From a virus, in IMG/VR virus record IMGVR_UViG_3300035670_000984, positions 1 through 29,603 of that record: a DNA stretch of 29,603 nt. The stretch is one strand, 5' to 3'. This document shows positions 19,080 to 28,181 of the stretch, piece after piece. Positions within the stretch are counted from its first letter, which is position 1. Each line of letters opens with the position of its first letter. Under the pieces are notes generated by a model. The model worked only from the letters and a program-made list of their open reading frames with translations, was not told the DNA's origin and searched no databases. The translations under genes were made by a program, and so were the position numbers.

Positions 19080-21626
19080 TTAATAAATAATTTCCACTAA
19101 TAAAACAATATTATTAATCTCAATCGATGAAGGCGTTCCGCTATCAATCGCATAAAATAATTCTATGTAATCGTTAGTTGCCATCGTTGTGTGCATTGTC
19201 TTTGAAAAAGAAACTGGAACGTTATAATTAGCACCATTACCTGTAAGTGTTTCCGCTCTATATCCTAATGTACTACCATTTTTATAAGCAATGAATTTTA
19301 TTTCCGCCTCGTCACCTGTGGCGTATGATCCAGAAAAATGAATTCTTACTTGCCTCGTAGTTGTGCCTGTGTAAACTATTCTATCGTTACTTGTGTCAAG
19401 TGTAAATGTACCTCCTGATGTGCCGCTAAAATCAACCTTTGTGGTCGTAGTAAATGAATTATTGACTAATTGTGAATTTCTATTTAACTCACCTATCCCT
19501 TCAACTGAAGAAAACTCTATATAATTAGTTGAATATGTTGCCGCAAGTCCTGTACCTACTGCAAAAGTTACCGAACCACCACCAGACCCACTAACGGCTG
19601 ACAAATTCAATACATTGGAGGATGTACTCAACGTTTGCGCCTCATTCGTTGACGATCCATCCGCTGGCGTTGCCCATATCCATGCGCTTGATCCTTGCGA
19701 TGTAAGCACCTGCCCCGATGTACCTGCGCTATTCGAACTGTTATATATCGCACCTCGAAGCCTACTATCCCCAATGACATCGAAGTCCCGTGATGGCTGC
19801 CCACCGATACCGACATCCTTACCTGAACCGAATGAACCAGTACTACCCCATGACTGGATATTCGTTGTAAAATCCCCCCATGTCTGCGGTGAGGTAAGCG
19901 TTGACGCAATCGTTAATTCATTTGATGACCGTGTAAGTGATATACCTGTGCCGGCTGCGATGGTTACATCTGTACCTGTATCTGAATTTAGCGTGTATGG
20001 AGATGCAGAACCTGTGAATGTAAGATTCGTTGTTCCTGCTGATGCAGGTGATGCCTCCCATTGATTTGATGCCGTATATGTCAGCACCTCACCTATGGAT
20101 GGCGACAACACCGATTGAATGTTAGTGTTTTGCAATTTGTCTGCATTCCATATTGCGCTACCATTACGTGCCACAAGATTAGACCCCGATAATGTCAGCG
20201 TATTACTATCGTAATTTAATCCTATCGTTCCGCTGCCTGTAATTGTACCGCCAGATATTGGTGAACTTGTCGCTATCGATGTAACCGTACCAACCGACAC
20301 GTTGCCCGTACCCACCAATGAATTACTATTGACTGTCTTGATGTTCGTTCCTGAAACAAGTACATCCTGTTTTGTTGTCAAATCGTATGCCGTTGCCACC
20401 TCTGAACTGTCGACAGTTACTGTGAAGGTGTTGGCTGGTGATTCCACCACATCAACGCCCCATCCTGCTGCTACAATTGTGCTATCTATACCACCAGGCC
20501 CCGGAGGAGTAAATGATACTAATTTACCGTTAGTATCGAAACCGGCATATGTGGCCATCGTTCCTGTCCGTGTGTCGACTGTAAGATCACCGCCAACGTG
20601 CAGCGTAGTACTTAATGATGCAGGCGATTTATTTATACCCACACGATTTGCCGAGAAATCCCCACCTATTAGCGGATCGGTTGTTGCTGAATTATCAATG
20701 TACAATCTATTGTCGAATGTTGCCGTAAAATTAGCCGCCTGCTTACCAAGAAAAATATTACCGCTTCCTGTTACATTACGCCCTGATTGATAACCTATTG
20801 CCGTGTTGTCTGACGAGGCCCCTGTATTGCCGGCATATTGGCCAAAATATGCATTATTGTTTCCTGTTGTGTTGTTGTATCCTGAAAAATAACCTATCGC
20901 TGCGTTGTTCTGTCCGCTACTTGTTTGGTTTAACGCATAGAAACCCACGGCCGTGTTGTTGCCACCAGTTACGGAATTCATTGATTGGTTACCGATGGAT
21001 ACGTTATTTTCTCCACTTACATTGGAATATAACGATTGATTGCCTATACCTATATTGTTATTACCCGACACATTTGATTGCTGCGATTGATAACCCATTG
21101 CAAAATTATTGCTCCCGGTAGTAAGTGCCGGAAGTGTAGACACCCCTGCACCATAGTTCTGATTTCCCGATGTTACTGCGGTCATTGTGTTCTCACCGAT
21201 GGCAATGTTTGAATTTCCGCTAACCGTTGTGTTACCTCCGGTTATGAATATATTGTCATTACCTTGCTCTACCTTAATCCTCCCGGCAACATCAAGCATC
21301 GCTGCCGGTGTTGTTGTATGAATGCCAAGCCTGTTGTTCACGTTGTCCCAATACATGGCACTATCGAAGGTGATGGTATCGTTTGTTTTCCAATAGACTA
21401 AACGATTTGCAAGGCCTGAACCTTGAACGCCACCGCCAACGGTGTAGTTAATCGAATCCAATAACGCTGCCAGACTTATCCACTTACCTGCATATCCTGA
21501 TTGCCCAGGTATTGAATCATGCGCTGCCGGTACATTCCATTTCACAAGTGATCGCTCTATCTGCCTCCATTTGGTTTGCGCGGATAGTGTTGTTGTGAAT
21601 AATAGTAATATTGCTATGTATCTCAT
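19080..21626 (-). CDS. Adhesin-like tail fibre with an N-terminal signal peptide
   Basis: The 848-residue protein begins MRYIAILLLFTTTLSAQ, a typical Bacteroidota signal peptide. A module YWDNVNNRLGIHTTTPAAMLDVAG (about 92-115, split here for length as YWDNVNNRLGI and TTTPAAML) follows. Then comes a block of about eight 20-24-residue repeats (residues 136-297) with the core S/T-G-x-N-N-x-A-I-G, like head repeats of YadA-type trimeric adhesins. A long low-complexity region follows, and the last 110 residues (VRIHFSGSYATGDEAEIKFI) look like a C1q/TNF-type jelly roll for receptor binding. Phage fibres assemble in the cytoplasm, so a signal peptide is unexpected. It is linked by ATGA to the tail hub gene, so it does belong to the tail operon. 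Confidence 0.75.
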   Translation of the reverse strand: MRYIAILLLFTTTLSAQTKWRQIERSLVKWNVPAAHDSIPGQSGYAGKWISLAALLDSINYTVGGGVQGSGLANRLVYWKTNDTITFDSAMYWDNVNNRLGIHTTTPAAMLDVAGRIKVEQGNDNIFITGGNTTVSGNSNIAIGENTMTAVTSGNQNYGAGVSTLPALTTGSNNFAMGYQSQQSNVSGNNNIGIGNQSLYSNVSGENNVSIGNQSMNSVTGGNNTAVGFYALNQTSSGQNNAAIGYFSGYNNTTGNNNAYFGQYAGNTGASSDNTAIGYQSGRNVTGSGNIFLGKQAANFTATFDNRLYIDNSATTDPLIGGDFSANRVGINKSPASLSTTLHVGGDLTVDTRTGTMATYAGFDTNGKLVSFTPPGPGGIDSTIVAAGWGVDVVESPANTFTVTVDSSEVATAYDLTTKQDVLVSGTNIKTVNSNSLVGTGNVSVGTVTSIATSSPISGGTITGSGTIGLNYDSNTLTLSGSNLVARNGSAIWNADKLQNTNIQSVLSPSIGEVLTYTASNQWEASPASAGTTNLTFTGSASPYTLNSDTGTDVTIAAGTGISLTRSSNELTIASTLTSPQTWGDFTTNIQSWGSTGSFGSGKDVGIGGQPSRDFDVIGDSRLRGAIYNSSNSAGTSGQVLTSQGSSAWIWATPADGSSTNEAQTLSTSSNVLNLSAVSGSGGGSVTFAVGTGLAATYSTNYIEFSSVEGIGELNRNSQLVNNSFTTTTKVDFSGTSGGTFTLDTSNDRIVYTGTTTRQVRIHFSGSYATGDEAEIKFIAYKNGSTLGYRAETLTGNGANYNVPVSFSKTMHTTMATNDYIELFYAIDSGTPSSIEINNIVLLVEIIY
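20736..21221. repeat. Coding repeat block: adhesin head-like repeats
   Basis: About eight imperfect repeats of 60-72 bp encode residues 136-297 of the signal-peptide fibre. Protein units include SGNNNIGIGNQSLYSNV, SGENNVSIGNQSMNSV and TGNNNAYFGQYAGNTG. In YadA-like adhesins such units stack as a left-handed beta roll. Confidence 0.75.
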
Positions 21627-23740
21627 GCCGTTTCTTGCGGTTTAGAAATTCCAATAAAATGAAGTATAACATACGATCCTTCGAGATCGTAGCCAAAATA
21701 TAACCTATTCTCTGATGCCTTATAAGTAAATTCTTGAATGTTTAAATCACCCGGATCGGGTGGAGAACTTACATCTGCGTGCGCCTTGTACGTGTAACGT
21801 ACGCCATTAACGTATACGTTCCAATATCGCTTAATTTCATCCGTAGGGCCGTTAAAATACTGATCCAAATCCGCCTCAATGTACGTTCCATTTACATCAT
21901 CGTATTCGTTATAAAACTGCCCAAAGTAACGGTCTATATTACCAGTCATTGCGCTGACCGTTCCGAAGTCCGATGTGTTCAGATTACTGCTATTTACAGG
22001 TACCTCGTAGGTTGTTATAATTGTGCCTGTATTGTCGGATTGCCTCACAAGTTCAAGCGAATAGATGTTACTATGTACATTGTAATTAAATCCTATCAAT
22101 TTGTAATTTACAAGTTTATACTGCACATCCGTAACTGGTGTAATGAAAGAATCACGGTCATCATTGTCCTGAATATCCAATTCAATACGATTACCCAACC
22201 AATATAATTGATCTTCTGCAATTAATTCCTCCAATGGAGTCCATGATCCACCAAATATGCGGAACTCTTTAGTGTATGTAATTCCTGATGTAGGCGACTG
22301 AAAATAAAACTCAACCAGTTCGTTACCCTTGTGATGATTGCCGTACATCTTGATTGTTTTTTCTTTAACAAATTTCGATGTCGGTATCTCACTTATAACC
22401 CTGATTGTATCGTAGTTCTGAATCTGTTCCGCAATGGTATAACTAACGTTAACGACCATCGAAGTCATGTTGGTACCTGATAGTCCGCTAATTGATACGC
22501 TTGCATCCATGAACCGGTAGTAATCTTCTTCCGGTATAATTAACTCATTCGTGTACTTACCTATGTTTGTCGGAACGTACATTGGAAAGTTAGTATGTAT
22601 AACCGTTTGCGTTGATGTTTCTATATTTTCCTCCCTGATATTATGGGTAATGGTAAATACCCCCGGTACTGTCGGATCGTTGTTTGCTTTTGTTATGTTG
22701 ACCACATCTACAATTATGGCAAGCCTGTACGCCTTGTCTTTTTTAACAATTCCCGGAAGTCTCGTATAAGCTACCGATGTGATGGCTGGATAAACTAACT
22801 TTAATAGTTTTGTGTCTCCTACTTTGCGATTGCTGAATTTAGGATCGGATTCAATAGTTACTTTTTTGTATCCGCTCGTGAAAAAGTACCTACCTCCTGC
22901 AAGCGCAGAATTTGCAATATTAATACTATTAAATATCGGATTTGTTGACAAATCACGGCTGCTAATGAATGACCCATCCGTAACATCATAATTAGCTGCA
23001 AACTTGGTAATGGAAGGAGCGAATAGTGTTTCGTTTCCGATGCAATAAAAACGGTCACTGTATAAAAACAATTGTAGGTTTAATCTGGTGAGTAATTCAA
23101 CCAGCACCTCGTAACAATTGAATGGCTTGCGCTCTTCGTTTTCTGTCCGATAAAAATAGTCATTTGTCCAGGTGCGATCCAGTAACCTACCACTTGCATA
23201 TGCTGCGCTATTAGGTTCAATTTCTGAATAGCATAGCAGCGTTGGTGTTGTATCCATCACAGTCACAATATCCAACTTATTTAGGCAATGACATATTGCA
23301 TCGCTTACCTTGAAGTAAGCATCCGTTATATCGAAGTCCTTACCTTTAAGATCGGTTAATCCATCGATTGCTTTGAAGTAAAAAGTTGGCTTTACACGGT
23401 CATCAAGTTCCATTCCATCCTGTACGATCTTGGCCGTGTATACAACGTTTTGTGTATCTTTTTGTATTTCTACACGAACAAAGAAACGACCTTCCTCTGA
23501 GCCAAATATGTCATTAAATATAAAATCGGTGTTCTCATCAAGGATTATATTTCCATCAATGGCAATTGTGCGGATAGGATCGAATGGATCATTTTTGTTT
23601 CCGTTAAATTGTACGGTAACAAATGGCTCTTCAATCTCAAATGGAATTTCGCTATTGTCCCCATCTACATCAATGATAGATGTAGTAACAATGTCACCGT
23701 ATTGGCTAATGCTTGTATTTTTAAGACGTACATTTGCCAT
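21623..23740 (-). CDS. Putative tail-tip or baseplate hub protein
   Basis: This 705-residue, beta-rich protein follows directly after the tape measure and overlaps it by one base (TAATG). In siphovirus order this position is taken by the distal tail or tail-associated hub protein. The N-terminal part contains PFEIEEPFVTVQFNGN (residues about 33-48) and many Asp-containing turns. The middle includes FNCYEVLVELLTRLNLQLFLY (split, about 203-223), similar in pattern to hub proteins in which a helical segment is followed by strands. I see no lysozyme or peptidase motif. It probably forms the ring at the tail tip and anchors the fibres encoded next. The assignment rests on position and size. Confidence 0.6.
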   Translation of the reverse strand: MANVRLKNTSISQYGDIVTTSIIDVDGDNSEIPFEIEEPFVTVQFNGNKNDPFDPIRTIAIDGNIILDENTDFIFNDIFGSEEGRFFVRVEIQKDTQNVVYTAKIVQDGMELDDRVKPTFYFKAIDGLTDLKGKDFDITDAYFKVSDAICHCLNKLDIVTVMDTTPTLLCYSEIEPNSAAYASGRLLDRTWTNDYFYRTENEERKPFNCYEVLVELLTRLNLQLFLYSDRFYCIGNETLFAPSITKFAANYDVTDGSFISSRDLSTNPIFNSINIANSALAGGRYFFTSGYKKVTIESDPKFSNRKVGDTKLLKLVYPAITSVAYTRLPGIVKKDKAYRLAIIVDVVNITKANNDPTVPGVFTITHNIREENIETSTQTVIHTNFPMYVPTNIGKYTNELIIPEEDYYRFMDASVSISGLSGTNMTSMVVNVSYTIAEQIQNYDTIRVISEIPTSKFVKEKTIKMYGNHHKGNELVEFYFQSPTSGITYTKEFRIFGGSWTPLEELIAEDQLYWLGNRIELDIQDNDDRDSFITPVTDVQYKLVNYKLIGFNYNVHSNIYSLELVRQSDNTGTIITTYEVPVNSSNLNTSDFGTVSAMTGNIDRYFGQFYNEYDDVNGTYIEADLDQYFNGPTDEIKRYWNVYVNGVRYTYKAHADVSSPPDPGDLNIQEFTYKASENRLYFGYDLEGSYVILHFIGISKPQETA

Positions 23741-26571
23741 TATCGGATACGTGTTTTAAAGTCCATTGCGTAATCACTAACAAGCAATATATCTGTTCCT
23801 TGTATTCTGCCTGATACATTTACCATTCCACCACGTGAGAATCCACCGCCAACAACATCCGCAGGTACAACGGCCTCACCCTTGTGAAGCATCGCAAGAC
23901 CGTCTTGTCTAACGTAATCCGTTCCGATGGCCAACGATGGTAAAGGTGTAGCTGCAATGGCTGCAATCTGTGCAGCGACAAGTGCTGATACAATAACACC
24001 ATATGCCGGATTTTTACCAAATGCCGTTATAATAGCTTTTGCGCCTTCAATTGATGCGCCAAATAATGCTGCTGCCTTATCTGCTATCGCCTGCTTTCTT
24101 GCAATTGCTCTTTTCTTTTTAGCTACATCCTCGTCAAGTGCTTTAATTTTGTTTGCCTTTGCCTCCTCGCTTATTGTTGATGCCTCAATATTAGCACGTT
24201 CCTTTTCGTAGAATGCATCAAGTTCTGCGCTTCGATTTGCAAATATTTGAGATAATACATTACCCAATTGATTAACTACTGGTGTAACATATTCTTCAAT
24301 TTGACCTACTGCTTTTTTAGCACTTTCTAAAAATTTAGCACCAAACCCAATCTTATCAATCTCACCCTGAACTGCATCAAACTTTATATTTCCAGGCCCT
24401 AAACCTTCAGCCTTTAATTTATTTAATGCATCATTTAAAAAAGATACTTTTGCAACATCCGCCTGGAACCCGGTAAGTAATCCACCTTGTTGCTGCAATT
24501 GTATTGATTCAATTTCTGATTCAAAATCGTTGAACCATTCTTGATACGCAGAAGTTTGAAACTTTACCTTGCCCTGCAACGCTTGACCAAGTTCTTTCTG
24601 TGTGTTTTTTCTTATGTCTGCAAGTGTGCCGTCTATACTATCCTTTAATGGTTTAAATGGATCAACTGCGCCAGTTGGTAAGATATCCAATGGCCCACCT
24701 GCGCCAATAGAACGAATTTGTTTTTGTAATTCAAGAACTGATTTACTTGCAGGATCAAAACCGCTTGTTATAAGTAATTCTAATTTTTTGCGAAGTACAT
24801 CGGTAGTCCTTGATGCTTGTTCTTGAGAATCAATTAATCCGGCATTGTATAATCTTGTAATTTTTACAAGTTCTTCATCGAGTTTTTTTAAATCTTCGGT
24901 TAATCCTTCAAAATTTGTACCATCATCGTCATCATCATTTAAATCATCTTCTGCTGCTGCAAATTTAGTATACAACTCAATTTGCTTTTCAATTTCTTTT
25001 TCTCTTTTCTTATAAGTGTCAAGTAAAGCATTACTTAAATTAAGAGTTATTTGTTCTTTTTCTGCTACCTGTGCCGCTGAAGCACCAATTGCAGCTAATT
25101 GATTTGCTTGAGCCTTTGCATTTACTTTTGTTTCTTCGGTTTTTAGCGTCTTTTCTTGTATGTCTAAAAGTTCAGCAGCTAATTCATTTATTTTTTTACG
25201 AGCAGCTAATGCCTTTGCATTTGCTATAATATTTTTTGAATATTCAGCATATGCAACATTTAGTTTATCTATTGATATTTTTTCGGTATCAAGATCAGCA
25301 AAATATCCAGGTGCTAACTTTTTAATTTCCTCAAGTGCCTTTTTCTTGGTGTTTTTTTCAGCCGTTTCGCTTTTTATGACACCTATTAGACTTTGAATCT
25401 TATCCCTCTCTTTCTGTGTGTTCTCAATTGCAATTTCATCTAATGATTTGGCCTTTTGCTTTTCTTTATTAGATGTTTGAAGATTCTGATATAATTGATA
25501 CGCTGCAAAAGCTATTGCACCAATAGCAATTAAATATGGGCCAGCAGCTGCAAGCGCAGTTTTAAATGATGCAGCAGCATATTGCCCGGCAGTAAGTGCT
25601 GCTTGACCTGCTTTTTCGGCTGCTATTCTTTGTACTGTAAATCCAGCAGTTAACCTAACAATCGGTATAATGGCAGCAGTATATGCATTAATTAACAATC
25701 CTACACCGTAAAGTATTGGCCCTAATGCAGCGGCAACGGCTGCCAATGTAACAATTAAACTTTTTGACCCTTCACTTAAATTACTAAATCTTTCAACTAA
25801 TCTGTTAAGTCTATTAATTAAAGGCGTTAATAATGGCAATAATTTTTTACCAAATTGCGCACTTAATTGTTTAACTGACTCCTGAAATATACGCATCTGA
25901 TTAGCTGCACCGTCTGATGTACGTGCAAAATCACCTTGTGCGTTTTTTGTTGAGTTTAAAACATATGCAAATCGGAGGTTAGTCTTTTCCGATTGTGACA
26001 TTGTTTTTATATTTTTTGTAATGCCTTGAGTCAATGCAAATGCAGCCAAGTTGGTTTCTGTCATTACAATTCCCAGCTGCTTTAATGATTCAGTTTCTCC
26101 TGTAAACACTCCAGCAAGTGCCGTTTGTGCTTGCTTAACATCTATATTTTTAAAAGAAGCAAGATCACCGGCAAGCATTACCAATTGCTGCGCCATATCA
26201 GCAGCAGCACCTTGTGTTATGCCCATAGATGTGGCCATGTCGCCAAAGTATGCCGCCATATCTAAAGCTGAACCTTCGGCAATACCTGATGCCTCTAATG
26301 TTTTCTTTGCAAATGCCTCAATTTCTAAAGCACTATCGCCAAAGGCTACCCTAACTTTATTTAGTGATTCATCAAAATCTGATGCCATTTTAAATGCAGC
26401 AGCACCAGCTAAAGCCAATGGAGCAGTAACGCCTAAACTTAATGACTGACCAAGGTTTTTAAACTTCGCAGCACTCGCCTGAAGTGAACGCTCAGCCTTG
26501 CGAAGGTCTGAATTAAGAGTTTTGGTACTCGCTCCTATTCGTATCGTTACATCCCCGATCGTGACCGCCAT
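23740..26571 (-). CDS. Tail tape measure protein
   Basis: This 943-residue protein sets tail length and is ejected with DNA. The N-terminus has the TP901/PhageMin_Tail pattern: MASDFDESLNKVRVAFGDS, then AEGSALDMAAYFGDMATSMG and FTGETESLKQLGIVM. Two hydrophobic regions at about residues 270-310 (VTLAAVAAALGPILYGVGLL) and 340-360 (AAAGPYLIAIGAIAFAAYQL) are likely membrane-active parts. Long coiled-coil stretches follow at about 370-560 and 780-850. The C-terminus, with LAIGTDYVRQDGLAMLHKGEAV and VPADVVGGG, is a common tape-measure ending. It begins inside the 3' end of the chaperone's second frame (25-nt overlap), as in many siphoviruses. Confidence 0.9.
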   Translation of the reverse strand: MAVTIGDVTIRIGASTKTLNSDLRKAERSLQASAAKFKNLGQSLSLGVTAPLALAGAAAFKMASDFDESLNKVRVAFGDSALEIEAFAKKTLEASGIAEGSALDMAAYFGDMATSMGITQGAAADMAQQLVMLAGDLASFKNIDVKQAQTALAGVFTGETESLKQLGIVMTETNLAAFALTQGITKNIKTMSQSEKTNLRFAYVLNSTKNAQGDFARTSDGAANQMRIFQESVKQLSAQFGKKLLPLLTPLINRLNRLVERFSNLSEGSKSLIVTLAAVAAALGPILYGVGLLINAYTAAIIPIVRLTAGFTVQRIAAEKAGQAALTAGQYAAASFKTALAAAGPYLIAIGAIAFAAYQLYQNLQTSNKEKQKAKSLDEIAIENTQKERDKIQSLIGVIKSETAEKNTKKKALEEIKKLAPGYFADLDTEKISIDKLNVAYAEYSKNIIANAKALAARKKINELAAELLDIQEKTLKTEETKVNAKAQANQLAAIGASAAQVAEKEQITLNLSNALLDTYKKREKEIEKQIELYTKFAAAEDDLNDDDDDGTNFEGLTEDLKKLDEELVKITRLYNAGLIDSQEQASRTTDVLRKKLELLITSGFDPASKSVLELQKQIRSIGAGGPLDILPTGAVDPFKPLKDSIDGTLADIRKNTQKELGQALQGKVKFQTSAYQEWFNDFESEIESIQLQQQGGLLTGFQADVAKVSFLNDALNKLKAEGLGPGNIKFDAVQGEIDKIGFGAKFLESAKKAVGQIEEYVTPVVNQLGNVLSQIFANRSAELDAFYEKERANIEASTISEEAKANKIKALDEDVAKKKRAIARKQAIADKAAALFGASIEGAKAIITAFGKNPAYGVIVSALVAAQIAAIAATPLPSLAIGTDYVRQDGLAMLHKGEAVVPADVVGGGFSRGGMVNVSGRIQGTDILLVSDYAMDFKTRIR

Positions 26572-26852
26572 ATTCTTTGGTATTTTTCATCCATTTTTTT
26601 AAAAATAGCCTTCGCCTCTTCGCTATTCGGATCAATCTTCGGTGCCTGACTTTTCTTTTCGGTCTCGAAGGTGAACAAATCTTCCGGTTTGTATCTCTTG
26701 CCTTTTCCGCTTATCATGTTAAGGATCAACGTACTTTGCCATCGCATTACAGACCAATCATTTTCTGACCTGCTCCTTTCAAACTCAACCCTTGAATTAA
26801 TGAAGTCAAGAGTTTCGCCCATCGTAGCCTGGTTAAATTCGCTCACGGACAT
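26547..26852 (-). CDS. Tail assembly chaperone, second frame (gpT-like part)
   Basis: This 101-residue frame has an internal ATG at 26852 but stays open upstream, in the -1 frame relative to the preceding gene, through to 26923-26927. Between lie 24 codons with no stop, including FWFVRSRAYYYG, which reads as real protein sequence. Its content (SVSEFNQATMGETLDFINSR, a Trp-rich helix, and KKSQAPKIDPNSEEAKA) resembles the T part of G/GT tail chaperones. A -1 frameshift would make a 217-residue fusion of the first 92 residues upstream, the linker and this part. Its position directly before the tape measure matches the conserved arrangement. Independent re-initiation at 26852 is the alternative. 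Confidence 0.8.
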   Translation of the reverse strand: MSVSEFNQATMGETLDFINSRVEFERSRSENDWSVMRWQSTLILNMISGKGKRYKPEDLFTFETEKKSQAPKIDPNSEEAKAIFKKMDEKYQRIWRSRSGM

Positions 26853-26890
26853 ACCGTAATAATAGGCCCGTGAACGAACAAACCAAAAGC

Positions 26891-27199
26891 TTATTTCTTG
26901 CCGGCCTTCACCGGCTTGCGCTCCCCCACGGCTTGCGGATTCAACTGCATCGCAATGTAGGTAATCAGTTCCTGGAAGGCCTCAATTCGTTGGTCTACCT
27001 CTTCGTGTACCTCTTCCGGTGTAAGGTTACCGCCTTGTTTTACAACCGCATAGCAAAACAACTTTACTGCCATGTCGTAGTTCAATCCACCGAGTAACTT
27101 TTCTAACTGTGTTAAATCGATGTTTTGATCCGATGCGAAAAGCAGCAGAATCGAATTAGTAACTTTTGGTGAATACTTTACTGACTTAATTGTTACCAT
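26891..27199 (-). CDS. Tail assembly chaperone, first frame (gpG-like)
   Basis: The 102-residue acidic/helical protein lies between the tail tube gene (4-nt gap) and the tape measure, the invariable place of the G-type tail chaperone. Its sequence has LTQLEKLLGGLNYDMAVKLF and EEVHEEVDQRIEAFQELITY, consistent with a helical chaperone that coats the tape measure. The last ten residues are Lys-rich and probably disordered. A G5 run near codons 91-93 (26923-26927) is the likely -1 slip site, giving the longer GT-like product with the downstream frame. Made alone it would be the abundant short form. Confidence 0.8.
   Translation of the reverse strand: MVTIKSVKYSPKVTNSILLLFASDQNIDLTQLEKLLGGLNYDMAVKLFCYAVVKQGGNLTPEEVHEEVDQRIEAFQELITYIAMQLNPQAVGERKPVKAGKK
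26922..26928 (-). promoter_or_regulatory. Candidate -1 programmed frameshift site
   Basis: In the mRNA the codons GTG GGG GAG form a run of five G residues (26923-26927). Slipping back one base at GGG keeps three G pairs in the P site, and the new frame GGA GCG CAA is open to the next gene. The last -1 stop upstream lies near the codons for RIEAF (about residues 70-74), so the slip must fall between there and the stop at 26891. It is not a canonical X XXY YYZ heptamer in both sites. Confidence 0.6.
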
Positions 27200-27203
27200 A
27201 TGA

Positions 27204-27614
27204 TTACGATCTTACTACTTCGCCATTGAAATCAAAACTAATCGACCAGGTACTATTCTCATCGTTAGGTGCCGTTAACTCCATTGAAGTTATGTACGCC
27301 TCTGCGTAGTATGTATCGTCGCCTGCTTCGCCTGTTGTAAACGTAAGATCACATGGCGTGCCTGCGATAAACTTATCGTACAATGTTGCGAATGCGTTGT
27401 TATCCTCTGCATACAATCCTTCAGTTGATCCAGTTCCTGATTTCTGTCCAGGTAATACCGCTCTCCAACCGCCACCTGATCCGGGAGTATCCTTGTGAGC
27501 GATTTCCCTCGGTGACATACTGAACGATATGGAGCAGCTTGTAGCGAAAGCCAACGCCACACCATTATCATAGAATCGTAGGTACTTACCATTAACTATA
27601 CCTGTTGTTGCCAT
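27204..27614 (-). CDS. Major tail tube protein
   Basis: This 136-residue, beta-rich protein has the size and pattern of the TP901-type tail tube family: an N-terminal NGKYLRFYDNGVALAFATS, ISFSMSPREIAHKDTPG, a GSGGGW loop, SGTGSTEGLYA, and at the end TSMELTAPNDENSTWSISFD with FNGEV. Subunits stack in hexameric rings to make the tail tube through which DNA passes. It follows the tail completion genes and precedes the tail chaperone pair with a 4-nt gap. The ATG has no Shine-Dalgarno motif but a long A/T stretch upstream, typical of strong Bacteroidota genes. Confidence 0.85.
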   Translation of the reverse strand: MATTGIVNGKYLRFYDNGVALAFATSCSISFSMSPREIAHKDTPGSGGGWRAVLPGQKSGTGSTEGLYAEDNNAFATLYDKFIAGTPCDLTFTTGEAGDDTYYAEAYITSMELTAPNDENSTWSISFDFNGEVVRS

Positions 27615-27640
27615 TTTATTTTATTTTTAACGTTAAAAAA

Positions 27641-27814
27641 TTATTCTTCTTCATTATACTCTTGGTCAAATATAGACCAATCCTCCGCATTGTGATCTAT
27701 TGATTCAACAATGCCTTGGGCCGCAAGTTCTTCGTACTTCCATTCAAGCAACACTACTTTTGTGCCTGCTATCTGGCCGTTGTAATCTTTAATTAATTTG
27801 GCGTTAACTGACAT
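27641..27814 (-). CDS. Small hypothetical protein between tail terminator and tail tube genes (57 aa)
   Basis: The frame starts MSVNAKLIKDYNGQIAGTKV and has an acidic C-terminus ending DQEYNEEE. It overlaps the end of the tail-completion gene by 11 nt and ends 27 nt before the tail tube ATG. A short strand-rich N-terminus (KVVLLEWKYEELAAQG) and acidic tail suggest a small virion or assembly protein. Similar tiny acidic genes are found beside neck genes in Bacteroidota siphoviruses, but I cannot name the family. Confidence 0.6.
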   Translation of the reverse strand: MSVNAKLIKDYNGQIAGTKVVLLEWKYEELAAQGIVESIDHNAEDWSIFDQEYNEEE

Positions 27815-28181
27815 TTGGTTGCGTTATAAATGTTCTATAATCATGTACAATCCTATGTACCTCAAGTTCATCTTGTGTGTCGTATGTGCCACCTTCGTAG
27901 ATGCATAGATAAATGTTGCTATCGGTAAAAGATACCATGAATGCCTTGACATCTTCCGCAGCTGCGCACACATTAATATAATTAGTTCCGAGGATAGTAA
28001 CACGATACGTGTATTCCTCTCTTGCAATTCCTTCCTTTGAGTTGGTGACGCCATGCGTTACATTTTGCAGCAATACTTTGGCAGTTGGCTCTGTTACCTT
28101 GATGCCTTGCGGAAACTTATTGTAATATACATTACTTACCGCTGCCTCCAATGCCTCATATATTGCTATGTCTGCCGTCAT
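27804..28181 (-). CDS. Tail completion (terminator) protein, DUF3168/gp17-like
   Basis: The 125-residue protein fits the small alpha/beta tail terminator family that caps the tail tube and joins it to the head. It begins with a helix (IAIYEALEAAVSNVYYNKFPQG), then strands (YTYRVTILGTNYINV), a second helix (AAAEDVKAFMVSFTD) and final strands ending in RTFITQPN. It lies between the HK97-gp10-like gene (ATGA overlap) and the tail tube gene, exactly as in other siphoviruses. Motif-level evidence is modest; order and length carry the call. Confidence 0.7.
   Translation of the reverse strand: MTADIAIYEALEAAVSNVYYNKFPQGIKVTEPTAKVLLQNVTHGVTNSKEGIAREEYTYRVTILGTNYINVCAAAEDVKAFMVSFTDSNIYLCIYEGGTYDTQDELEVHRIVHDYRTFITQPNVS

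Noticed and set aside
19615-20064. Plus-strand open frame of 149 codons inside the fibre gene
   Set aside because: It is antisense to a long low-complexity fibre gene with Gly/Ser/Thr codon bias, which commonly creates open frames; no start context or operon fits.
20302-20790. Plus-strand open frame of 162 codons
   Set aside because: Mirror of the fibre gene; composition follows the reverse complement of its repeats.
26853-26890. A simple untranslated gap between the two chaperone genes
   Set aside because: The -1 frame is open across it and reads as plausible protein, so a frameshift is preferred.
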